A stretch of 64,000 bases of DNA from Chryseobacterium formosum (GTDB lineage: Bacteria; Bacteroidota; Bacteroidia; Flavobacteriales; Weeksellaceae). This document shows, piece after piece, positions 1-7,504 of the stretch. Numbering within the stretch: the stretch's first letter is position 1; each line of letters opens with the position of its first letter. A program made the translations under genes and the position numbers. The stretch covers positions 1-64,000 of the forward strand of contig NZ_JAOVZW010000008.1 in assembly GCF_026460885.1 (NCBI RefSeq). The letters are read 5' to 3'. The notes under the pieces were generated by a model that saw nothing but the letters and a program-made list of their open reading frames with translations, did not search any database and was not told the origin of the DNA.

Positions 1-1
1 T

Positions 2-403
2 GGAAAATACACAAGAGATTGGTTATTTGTAATTGACCATGCAAAAGCAATTCACCAAATTTTTAACGATGCTAAAACGGGAGAAACTTACAATATTGGT
101 GGTTTCAACGAATGGCAAAATATTGATTTGGTAAAAGAATTGATCAAGCAAATGGATGAAAAATTAGGAAATCCTGCAGGTCATTCTGAAAAGTTAATTA
201 CTTACGTAAAAGACAGACCAGGACACGACAAACGTTACGCAATTGACGCAACAAAATTAAATTCTGAATTAGGCTGGAAACCTTCCGTAACTTTCGAACA
301 AGGATTAGGAAAAACAATCGATTGGTTTTTGGAAAATAAAGAATGGCTGGAAAATGTAACAAGCGGAGATTACCAGAAATATTACGAAAAACAATACAAC
401 TAA
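2..403 (+). CDS. rfbB: dTDP-glucose 4,6-dehydratase, C-terminal part (5' end outside the window)
   Basis: The reading frame is open from base 2 and encodes the last ~133 residues of an SDR-family sugar-nucleotide dehydratase. The enzyme turns dTDP-glucose into dTDP-4-keto-6-deoxyglucose. Visible C-terminal hallmarks are the RDWLFVIDHAKAI segment, YNIGGFNEW, the DRPGHDKRYAIDATK block and the LGWKPSVTFEQGL tail, all typical of RmlB. The NAD-binding Rossmann motif and the catalytic Tyr-x3-Lys lie upstream of the window. An internal ATG at 128 is not the start, because family motifs continue upstream of it. rfbA follows 9 nt downstream, so the two are co-transcribed. Assignment is firm; only the 5' part is missing. 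Confidence 0.93.
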   Translation, partial: GKYTRDWLFVIDHAKAIHQIFNDAKTGETYNIGGFNEWQNIDLVKELIKQMDEKLGNPAGHSEKLITYVKDRPGHDKRYAIDATKLNSELGWKPSVTFEQGLGKTIDWFLENKEWLENVTSGDYQKYYEKQYN

Positions 404-412
404 TAACACAAG

Positions 413-1279
413 ATGAAAGGTATTATTTTAGCCGGAGGTTCCGGAACCAGACTTTACCCTCTTACAATTGCTGTCAGCAAGCAATTAATGCCTGTTTACG
501 ATAAACCGATGATTTATTACCCTCTATCTACCTTATTGTTAGCGGGAATTAAAGATATTTTGATTATCACCACTCCACATGATCAGGCAGGATTTATCAA
601 GCTTTTAGGAGATGGTTCACAAATCGGTTGTAATATTGAATATGTAGTTCAACCCAGTCCGGACGGATTAGCACAGGCTTTTATTTTGGGAGATGAGTTT
701 ATTGGAAATGACTCCGCGGCTTTAGTTTTAGGAGACAATATTTTTTACGGATCGGAAATGGGAACTTTATTGAAAAATAAAACCAATCCAAATGGCGGTG
801 TTGTTTTCGCTTATCACGTTTCAGACCCTGAAAGATATGGCGTTGTAGAGTTTGATGATAACTTCAAAGCTGTTTCTATTGAAGAAAAACCATTGCAGCC
901 AAAATCAAATTATGCAGTTCCGGGATTGTATTTTTATGATAATGAAGTTGTAGAAATCGCCAAAAACATTCAGCCTTCTCCAAGAGGTGAACTTGAAATT
1001 ACGGACGTAAACAATGTTTATTTAAGCAAGGGGAAACTAGAAGTTGGTGTTTTAGACAGAGGTACCGCTTGGCTAGATACCGGAACATTTGATTCTTTAA
1101 ATGATGCCTCAGAATTTGTAAGCGTTATTGAAAAGAGGCAAGGCTTTAAAATAGGATGTATTGAAGAAATCGCTTTTAGAAACGGATTTATAAATGAAGA
1201 AAAACTTCTTGAGACTGCCGTAAAATATGGCAAAAGCGGATATGGGGAATACCTGAAGAAATTAGTAACAAAAAAATAA
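413..1279 (+). CDS. rfbA: glucose-1-phosphate thymidylyltransferase
   Basis: This cytoplasmic nucleotidyltransferase joins dTTP and glucose-1-phosphate to make dTDP-glucose, the first step of the dTDP-rhamnose and dTDP-6-deoxytalose routes. The 288-residue length is normal for RmlA. The N-terminal signature [11 protein letters not shown] (residues 8-18), then PMIYYPLS, the GDNIFYG nucleotide-sugar loop and the EEKP motif are all present. It sits 9 nt after rfbB and 29 nt before the UDP-sugar 2-epimerase gene, in one transcript. The rfbC partner is about 27 kb away at 27752, and no rfbD is visible in the window. Confidence 0.96.
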   Translation: MKGIILAGGSGTRLYPLTIAVSKQLMPVYDKPMIYYPLSTLLLAGIKDILIITTPHDQAGFIKLLGDGSQIGCNIEYVVQPSPDGLAQAFILGDEFIGNDSAALVLGDNIFYGSEMGTLLKNKTNPNGGVVFAYHVSDPERYGVVEFDDNFKAVSIEEKPLQPKSNYAVPGLYFYDNEVVEIAKNIQPSPRGELEITDVNNVYLSKGKLEVGVLDRGTAWLDTGTFDSLNDASEFVSVIEKRQGFKIGCIEEIAFRNGFINEEKLLETAVKYGKSGYGEYLKKLVTKK

Positions 1280-1308
1280 AGCTTGAAGCAGAAAGCAAGA
1301 AATAATAT

Positions 1309-2448
1309 ATGAAAAAATTAAAAGTAATGACGGTCGTTGGAACAAGACCGGAAATTATCAGACTATCAAGAGTATTAGATGCTTTGGATGCTTCTGAAGC
1401 TATAGAGCATATCATCGTTCATACAGGACAAAATTACGATTACGAACTGAACCAAATCTTTTTTGAAGATTTAGGACTTCGTAAACCTGATTATTTCCTT
1501 GAAGCTGCAGGAAAAACAGCTACTGAAACAGTAGGGAATATTTTAATTAAAATTGATCCTTTATTGGAGGAACTAAAGCCTGATGCATTTTTGGTTTTAG
1601 GAGATACAAACTCATGTTTGTGTGCAATCCCGGCAAAGAAAAGACATATTCCAATTTTCCACATGGAGGCAGGAAACAGATGTTTTGATCAGAGGGTTCC
1701 CGAAGAAACCAACCGTAAAATTGTAGATCACACTTCTGATATTAATTTGACTTATTCGGATATTGCAAGAGAGTATCTTTTAAGAGAAGGCCTTCCCGCA
1801 GACAGAATCATTAAAACAGGTTCACCAATGTTTGAGGTTTTGAATCATTATTTGCCTCAAATTAATGCTTCACCGGTTCTTGAAAAACTAAATTTAGAAG
1901 AAGGCAAATTTTTCGTAGTTTCTTCTCACCGTGAAGAAAATATCAATTCTGAAAAGAATTTCAGAGGTTTAATGGATTCTTTAAATGCAATTGCAGAAAA
2001 ATATCAGTATCCTATTATCGTTTCTACGCATCCTCGTACGAAAAATATGATTGATAAAATGCAGATTGAAATGCGTCCTGAAATTCAGTTTTTAAAACCT
2101 TTAGGTTTTCATGATTATAATGCTTTGCAGAAAAGAGCGTATGCAGTCTTATCAGATTCAGGAACAATTTCGGAAGAGTCTTCTATATTAAATTTCAGAG
2201 CATTAAATATTCGTCAGGCACACGAAAGACCGGAGGCAATGGAAGAAGCAAGCGTAATGATGGTCGGTTTGTCTCCAGAACGTATTTTGCAGGCTTTAAC
2301 ACAAGTTTTACAGCAAAAAGTTGGCGAAGAAAGAAACTTCAGACCTGTCTCAGATTACTCAATGCCGAATGTTTCAGAGAAGGTGGTAAGAATTATTATT
2401 TCTTATACAGATTATATTAAAAGAACTGTTTGGTCGGAAGAGATTTAA
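1309..2448 (+). CDS. UDP-N-acetylglucosamine 2-epimerase family, FnlC/Cap5G/WbjD type
   Basis: This is a 379-residue GT-B-fold 2-epimerase of the WecB superfamily. N-terminal VGTRPEIIRLSR, HTGQNYD, the HMEAGNRCFDQRVPEETNR block and SSHREENI are visible. The HMEAGNRC.D..VPEETNR form resembles the FnlC/Cap5G/WbjD branch, which makes UDP-N-acetyl-L-fucosamine, more than classical WecB (HVEAGLRT). This is a pattern-level judgement. The two preceding enzymes of that pathway (FnlA and FnlB) are not in the window and could lie upstream of rfbB. The next gene is a WbuB-like transferase, the usual partner of this branch. The product could instead be UDP-ManNAc if the branch assignment is wrong. Confidence 0.85.
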   Translation: MKKLKVMTVVGTRPEIIRLSRVLDALDASEAIEHIIVHTGQNYDYELNQIFFEDLGLRKPDYFLEAAGKTATETVGNILIKIDPLLEELKPDAFLVLGDTNSCLCAIPAKKRHIPIFHMEAGNRCFDQRVPEETNRKIVDHTSDINLTYSDIAREYLLREGLPADRIIKTGSPMFEVLNHYLPQINASPVLEKLNLEEGKFFVVSSHREENINSEKNFRGLMDSLNAIAEKYQYPIIVSTHPRTKNMIDKMQIEMRPEIQFLKPLGFHDYNALQKRAYAVLSDSGTISEESSILNFRALNIRQAHERPEAMEEASVMMVGLSPERILQALTQVLQQKVGEERNFRPVSDYSMPNVSEKVVRIIISYTDYIKRTVWSEEI

Positions 2449-2452
2449 AAAA

Positions 2453-3664
2453 GTGAATATCTTAATAATTACCCAATATTTCTATCCTGAAAACTTTAAA
2501 AGTAATGATTTAGCTTTTGAATTAAAAAATCGTGGACATGATGTTACGGTCTTAACTGGTATTCCCAATTATCCCGAAGGGGAAATTTTTGAAGGATATG
2601 GTTTTTTTAAGAATAGAAAGCAAGTTGTAAATGGTGTAAAAGTAATAAGATCATTATTATTGCCAAGAGGAAAAGGAGGTGGTTTGCGGTTATTTGCTAA
2701 TTATTACAGCTTTGCTTTCTTTGCTTCAATAAAAGCTTTTTTCTTAGGGTTAAATAATAGTTTTGATTCAATAATTGTTCACGAACCATCTCCAATAACA
2801 CAGTATTATCCGGCTTTATTAATCAATAAACTTTGGAAAACACCTGTGTATTTTTGGGTAATGGATTTATGGCCGGAAAGCTTATCTATTGCAGGAGGAG
2901 TTAAAAATAAATTTGTTCTGAACTATTATACTAAAGTTATCAAAAGCTTCTACAAAAACTCAGAGAAGATATTAATAACCTCCAAAGGTTTTAGAGGAGC
3001 AATCAATAAAAAAGGAGATTTTAATAATAAGATAGTATATTTTCCAAATTGGGCAGAAGATTCTATCTCAGAAGGTAATAAAGACTTTCCAATTCCACCT
3101 CTGCCAGACGGATTTAAAGTGATGTTTGCAGGTAATATAGGAGAAGCTCAGGATTTAGATAACATAATGATGGCAGCATTGCAGCTGACAGAGAATAAGA
3201 ATATTAAGTTTATTTTAGTGGGAGATGGAAGAAAAATGCCATTTGTGAGGGATTTTGTTCAAAATCATAAACTTGATGACACTGTTTCAATTATGGGAAG
3301 ATTTCCTGTTGAAGCGATGTCAAGCTTTTTCGATAAAGCAGATGTAATGTTGGTTACACTTAAAGATGATCCTATTTTTAATTTAACGGTTCCTGCCAAA
3401 TTACAGGCATATATGAGTGCTTCAAAACCTGTTGTAGCAATGTTAAACGGTGAAGGTGCAGAAAACATCATTGATGCTGATTGCGGATTTACCGTTGCTG
3501 CCGGAGATTATTCCTCATTGGCAAAAACGATATTGGCTGCATCACAGTTATCTAATATTGAATTACAACAAATGGGGAATAATAGTAGAAAATATTATGA
3601 AGATAACTTTAAAATGTCTTCATGTATTTCAAATTTAGAAAAAATAATCTCGAAGAAAAGCTGA
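2453..3664 (+). CDS. glycosyltransferase, GT4 family, WbuB-like
   Basis: A 403-residue GT-B glycosyltransferase with the N-terminal ITQYFYPENFKSND motif, PNYPEG, VMDLWPES and a C-terminal GT4 donor site (VPAKLQAYMSASKPVVA). This pattern is typical of WbuB/Cap5L proteins that add N-acetyl-fucosamine or a related amino sugar in O-antigen and capsule units. It starts with GTG only 4 nt after the epimerase stop; the next downstream ATG would remove the conserved N terminus. Adjacency to the FnlC-type epimerase supports an L-FucNAc-type donor, but this is an inference. Confidence 0.87.
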   Translation: MNILIITQYFYPENFKSNDLAFELKNRGHDVTVLTGIPNYPEGEIFEGYGFFKNRKQVVNGVKVIRSLLLPRGKGGGLRLFANYYSFAFFASIKAFFLGLNNSFDSIIVHEPSPITQYYPALLINKLWKTPVYFWVMDLWPESLSIAGGVKNKFVLNYYTKVIKSFYKNSEKILITSKGFRGAINKKGDFNNKIVYFPNWAEDSISEGNKDFPIPPLPDGFKVMFAGNIGEAQDLDNIMMAALQLTENKNIKFILVGDGRKMPFVRDFVQNHKLDDTVSIMGRFPVEAMSSFFDKADVMLVTLKDDPIFNLTVPAKLQAYMSASKPVVAMLNGEGAENIIDADCGFTVAAGDYSSLAKTILAASQLSNIELQQMGNNSRKYYEDNFKMSSCISNLEKIISKKS

Positions 3665-3690
3665 TCTTTTTTTCTGTAATTTAAATTGTA

Positions 3691-4599
3691 ATGAAAATAA
3701 TTATTACTGGAGCATCAGGTTTTGTAGGAAAAAATCTTTCAATTTTCTTGCGCAGCAAAGATTATGTAGTCTCGCCTATTTCTCTCAGAAATCAGAATTG
3801 GAAGCATAATTTGCAAAGAAATGCTGATGCAATCATCCATCTTGCCGGTAAGGCGCATGATACAAAAAACACTTCAAATCCGGATGAATATTATAAAATA
3901 AATCGGGATTTGACTAAAGAGCTTTTCAATGAATTTTTATATTCGGATATAAAAACATTCTTTTATTTTAGTTCAGTTAAAGCTGCTGCAGATTCTGTTG
4001 ACGATATTTTAATTGAAAAGGTAGAGGCTAAGCCAATTACTCATTACGGAAAATCAAAAATTGCAGCTGAAGAATATATTTTAAGCCAAAATTTACCTGA
4101 AGGGAAGAAAATTTATATCATTCGTCCCTGTATGATTCATGGTCCGGGTAATAAAGGAAATCTTAATCTTTTGTATAAAATAGTAGAAAAAGGTTTGCCT
4201 TGGCCTCTTGCAGCATTTCATAATCAAAGATCTTTTCTAGGAATTGACAATTTAAATTATCTTATCCATCAGATGCTGTTAAAAGAAAATTTGCAGCCCG
4301 GAATTTATAATTTTTCAGACGACGAAGCTCTTTCGACAAATGAATTAATAGAAACCGTAAATAAAGCGCTAGATAAAAAAGCTAAGCTTTGGAATATTTC
4401 GAAAGGTTTGATAGAAAAAACTGCTGATTTAGGAGATAAATTAAAATTACCCTTAAACTCTGAAAGATTAAAAAAGCTTACCGAATCTTACGTAGTTTCC
4501 AATCAAAAAATAAAATCAGCATTAGGAATAGAAAAACTTCCTTTGTCAGCAGAAGAAGGTCTTATTAAAACGATTAAAAGTTTTAAAGGAACCAAATAA
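3691..4599 (+). CDS. NAD-dependent epimerase/dehydratase (nucleotide-sugar reductase, WbpV/WbjF-like)
   Basis: A 302-residue extended SDR enzyme. It has the Rossmann motif GASGFVG (residues 7-13), the catalytic serine in YFSSVKAAA (~94-95) and Tyr119-x3-Lys123 (YGKSK). Proteins of this type next to WbuB and a phosphoglycosyl transferase often reduce UDP-4-keto-6-deoxy-GlcNAc to UDP-QuiNAc or UDP-FucNAc. That would supply the sugar for the phosphoglycosyl transferase that follows. The substrate cannot be read from sequence. It sits 26 nt after the glycosyltransferase and 45 nt before the next gene. Confidence 0.82.
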   Translation: MKIIITGASGFVGKNLSIFLRSKDYVVSPISLRNQNWKHNLQRNADAIIHLAGKAHDTKNTSNPDEYYKINRDLTKELFNEFLYSDIKTFFYFSSVKAAADSVDDILIEKVEAKPITHYGKSKIAAEEYILSQNLPEGKKIYIIRPCMIHGPGNKGNLNLLYKIVEKGLPWPLAAFHNQRSFLGIDNLNYLIHQMLLKENLQPGIYNFSDDEALSTNELIETVNKALDKKAKLWNISKGLIEKTADLGDKLKLPLNSERLKKLTESYVVSNQKIKSALGIEKLPLSAEEGLIKTIKSFKGTK

Positions 4600-4644
4600 T
4601 TTAATATTTAACAGTAAAAATAACTTCATTTAAAATTCAAAGCT

Positions 4645-5196
4645 ATGATCCGTATATTCGATTTCTTATTTTCATTTTTCGGGCTTCTTTTTCTTTGGCC
4701 TATTGGTTTGATAGTTTACGTTATCGGATTATTTGATACAGGATCTCCCATTTTTATTCAGGAAAGAGTAGGACGTTTTAAAAAACCGTTTAAGTTGATA
4801 AAATTCCGTACAATGCCGATGAATACAAAATCTGTGGCAACGCATCTTTCTCAAAATGTTTCAATAACAAAATTCGGAAGCTTTTTGCGAAAATCTAAGC
4901 TGGATGAACTACCTCAGCTGATTAATGTTTTAATGGGAGATATGAGTTTGGTGGGACCACGGCCTAACTTATATAATCAAAAAGAACTTATTGAAGAACG
5001 TGATAAAAGAGGGGTTTACAATGCTGTTCCTGGGATTACAGGCTTGGCTCAAATTAATGAAATTGATATGTCAACTCCTGTAAAATTGGCAGAAAAGGAT
5101 GCTGAAATGATTCAAAATTTAACATTATCGGATTATTTTACATACATATTTGCTACTGTTGGCGGAAAAGGTCAGGGCGACAGAATTCAAAAGTGA
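4645..5196 (+). CDS. small polyprenyl-phosphate phosphoglycosyl transferase, PglC-like
   Basis: A 183-residue monotopic sugar transferase that would start a glycan by moving a sugar-1-phosphate to undecaprenyl phosphate at the inner membrane. It has one N-terminal membrane segment (residues ~5-28), FIQERVGR, KFRTM, the catalytic Asp-Glu pair in KLDELPQL, GDMSLVGPRP and PGITGLAQI. The size fits the minimal catalytic core (PglC type), not the long WbaP/WcaJ form. It is followed 52 nt later by a PglE-like aminotransferase. It is the first of three such enzymes in the window. Confidence 0.9.
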   Translation: MIRIFDFLFSFFGLLFLWPIGLIVYVIGLFDTGSPIFIQERVGRFKKPFKLIKFRTMPMNTKSVATHLSQNVSITKFGSFLRKSKLDELPQLINVLMGDMSLVGPRPNLYNQKELIEERDKRGVYNAVPGITGLAQINEIDMSTPVKLAEKDAEMIQNLTLSDYFTYIFATVGGKGQGDRIQK

Positions 5197-5248
5197 TTTT
5201 TCAGGTTGTTTTTTAATCAATTAAATTTACTTTTTAGAATTAAGCAGA

Positions 5249-6382
5249 ATGAAAGACAAAATATGGCTTTCACCACCACATCTTTCAGGCAAAGAAATAG
5301 AATTTGTTAAAGATGCATTTGATAAGAATTGGGTAACTTCAATCGGTGAAAATATAAATGAATTTGAAAAAAGTCTTCAGTCAGTTCTCAGAGACGATGT
5401 TGAGGTTTGCGTTTTGAATTCGGCGACTTCGGCAATACATTTAGCGTTAATGATGTTAAATGTTTCAGTTGGAGATGAAGTAATTACACCTACATTTTCT
5501 TTTGTGGCTTCAGCAAACCCAATCGCTTACTGCGGGGCAACTCCAGTTTTCATAGACTCAGAAAGAGATACCTGGAACATGTGTCCGGTTGCTTTGGAAG
5601 AAGCAATTCAGGATAGAATTTCAAATGGTAAAAAGCCAAAAGCGATCATCGTTGTTCATTTGTATGGAATGCCTGCAAAGATGGATGAAATTCTTGAAAT
5701 TGCGGATAAATACGAGATTCCTGTGATTGAAGATGCTGCAGAAGCTTTAGGTTCAACGTACAAAGGGAAATCTTGTGGAACTTTCGGTCGTTTCGGGATT
5801 TTGTCTTTTAATGGAAATAAAATTATCACAACTTCTGGAGGCGGAGCTTTAGTTTGCCACAATCAGGAAGATAAAGATAATGCGGTGTTTTTGTCGACTC
5901 AGGCAAGAGATAACGCACCTCATTATCAGCATTCTCATATAGGGTATAACTACAGAATGAGTAATATTGTAGCAGGAATTGGACGCGGACAAATGGAAGT
6001 TTTAGACGATAGAGTGGAAGCACGGAGAAAAATGCACGATTTCTATGTTGAACTTTTCAAAGATATTGATGGGGTTGAGGTTTTTTCTGAACCTACGGAA
6101 GAATATTATTCAAATCATTGGTTATCAGCAATGGTAATTAATGAAAAGATTACCGGGAGAAATCGTGAAGAGTTAAGATTGGCTTTTTTAGAAGACAATA
6201 TAGAATCTAGACCTTTATGGAAGCCAATGCACTTACAGCCGGTTTTTGCTGATGCACCTTATTATGGAACAGATGTAGCTGAAAACTTATTTGATAATGG
6301 TTTATGCTTGCCTTCCGGCTCTAATCTTTCTGATGAGGATAGAGCAAGAATTAAGGAGGTAATTGCAAAGTTCTTTTCTTAA
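5249..6382 (+). CDS. PLP-dependent sugar aminotransferase (DegT/DnrJ/EryC1 family, PglE-like)
   Basis: A 377-residue fold-type I aminotransferase acting on 4-keto nucleotide sugars, predicted to form a UDP-4-amino-4,6-dideoxy sugar. The PLP lysine is in SFNGNKIITTSGGG (Lys191), and Asp162 in EDAAEALGS would hold the pyridine nitrogen. The N-terminal WLSPPHLSGKE motif resembles Campylobacter PglE. A PglD-like acetyltransferase and a PglF-like dehydratase, the usual companions, are not next to it. It is the last gene of block 1; a strong terminator follows at 6421. Confidence 0.9.
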   Translation: MKDKIWLSPPHLSGKEIEFVKDAFDKNWVTSIGENINEFEKSLQSVLRDDVEVCVLNSATSAIHLALMMLNVSVGDEVITPTFSFVASANPIAYCGATPVFIDSERDTWNMCPVALEEAIQDRISNGKKPKAIIVVHLYGMPAKMDEILEIADKYEIPVIEDAAEALGSTYKGKSCGTFGRFGILSFNGNKIITTSGGGALVCHNQEDKDNAVFLSTQARDNAPHYQHSHIGYNYRMSNIVAGIGRGQMEVLDDRVEARRKMHDFYVELFKDIDGVEVFSEPTEEYYSNHWLSAMVINEKITGRNREELRLAFLEDNIESRPLWKPMHLQPVFADAPYYGTDVAENLFDNGLCLPSGSNLSDEDRARIKEVIAKFFS

Positions 6383-6420
6383 AAGATCTTCTCTAATACA
6401 GTCAATATAAAATGTAAACC

Positions 6421-6456
6421 ACAAATCCTGAGAGTAATCTCAGGATTTGTTTATTT
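6421..6456 (+). terminator. intrinsic terminator ending polysaccharide block 1
   Basis: A perfect 13-bp stem (6421-6433 with 6438-6450, ACAAATCCTGAGA and its complement) with a GTAA loop is followed by a T-rich run on the + strand. It lies between two convergent genes, the aminotransferase and the XRE regulator, and may serve both. Confidence 0.85.
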
Positions 6457-6840
6457 ATTTTGTATTAATTTTTCAAGCTTATCAATCATTTCTTTCTGCT
6501 GTTGAAGCATTCTCTCATATAAATCAACCATCTTATCCAAAGGATTAAAAGAGCAATTAATATATCCGGAATTATTTGCAACTGCTCCCTCATGAAAAGT
6601 GTTAGCAATGATATTAATAGCCTGCTCCTCATCAAAATTCTGAAAAGCCTCCACAGGAATTTTAAGTACTTCAGATATTTTTTGAAGCAGTGGATCTTCT
6701 ATCACATCCTTTTGTTCAAGCAACGAGATTTTCTTTTGGTTCCACTCTTTTCCTAAATCAAAAGCCAAAGCTTCCTGCTTAATGCCCAGCATTTCTCTGA
6801 AGCGTTTGACGTTGCGTCCCTGATGTATTTTTTGTTCCAT
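6451..6840 (-). CDS. XRE-family helix-turn-helix transcriptional regulator
   Basis: A 129-residue protein with an N-terminal Cro/C1-type helix-turn-helix (residues ~8-65: NVKRFREMLGIKQEALAFDLG...QKKISLLEQ), a linker, and a predicted coiled coil at ~104-127 rich in Lys, Glu and Gln. The coiled coil suggests a dimer. It is transcribed against the polysaccharide genes and sits at the boundary between the two blocks. No operator could be identified. Control of the neighbouring sugar genes is possible but not shown by the sequence. Confidence 0.83.
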   Translation of the reverse strand: MEQKIHQGRNVKRFREMLGIKQEALAFDLGKEWNQKKISLLEQKDVIEDPLLQKISEVLKIPVEAFQNFDEEQAINIIANTFHEGAVANNSGYINCSFNPLDKMVDLYERMLQQQKEMIDKLEKLIQNK

Positions 6841-7504
6841 GGGTCTTTATTTTCTATGCCGTGAAGATACAGCCATTCGGTTAAAATTATTGAATAGTAA
6901 AGTTAAAAAATATACGGTAAATATCCTAATGCAGTGACTATATTATTCAATTTCAGAATAAAATATCTTTCCATAATTCCTTTACTTCGTAATGCAGGAA
7001 ATAGTAATCGCTGGAAAAAAGAAAATAAATTTCGAAGTTGAGTTTTGGGCGCAATACAAAACGAAAGGATTCGTTGGATAAGATCAACACCTTTTTTTAA
7101 AAGATTAGATGACACCTCTCATCTGTCACACAACAGTGCTCGACGCAAAACAATCCATCTGTGAAGCGTAACAGGAGAAGATAAAATAAGTCATTAGAAA
7201 ATCTGGGAAATAAAAATCGTCCTGTAATCCATTAATAACTCCCGTCAATTCGAGTGATTTTCTGCATGGCAGAAAATTGTATCGAGAATCATACCTCAAA
7301 GGTACAACCCAACAAAAAATCCTCCTGCTCCCTTTTTACATTGAACATTTCAAACTAAGGCTGGTATAATTATTTCTCATAATTATAAAGATCTCTCAAC
7401 AAAAAATAAAATATTCAAAATCAGGAATACAATATCCATTTACAAACTTGAATACCTTCTCTTCGTTAAAGAAATTTGTGATGTAACATTTAAAATACAG
7501 CACA
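6841..7504. other. 664-bp non-coding interval between regulator and orphan gene
   Basis: No convincing gene was found. Open frames here (for example 6903-7115 on the minus strand) have no recognisable features. The interval contains a palindromic repeat near 7250-7285 and two copies of ATAATTAT separated by TTCTC at about 7367-7387. Such a long non-coding stretch inside a dense polysaccharide locus suggests decayed or inserted DNA. Confidence 0.5.
7249..7286. repeat. palindromic intergenic repeat element
   Basis: A perfect inverted repeat of 9 bp (ATTTTCTGC at 7257-7265 and GCAGAAAAT at 7269-7277) around ATG, extended by outer TCGA arms at 7250-7253 and 7282-7285. The layout resembles short palindromic elements scattered between genes in flavobacterial genomes. 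There is only one copy here, so repetition must be checked genome-wide. Confidence 0.5.

Noticed and set aside
6903..7115. 70-codon reverse frame in the non-coding gap
   Set aside because: No family features, no promoter or upstream context; best explained as chance in AT-rich DNA.
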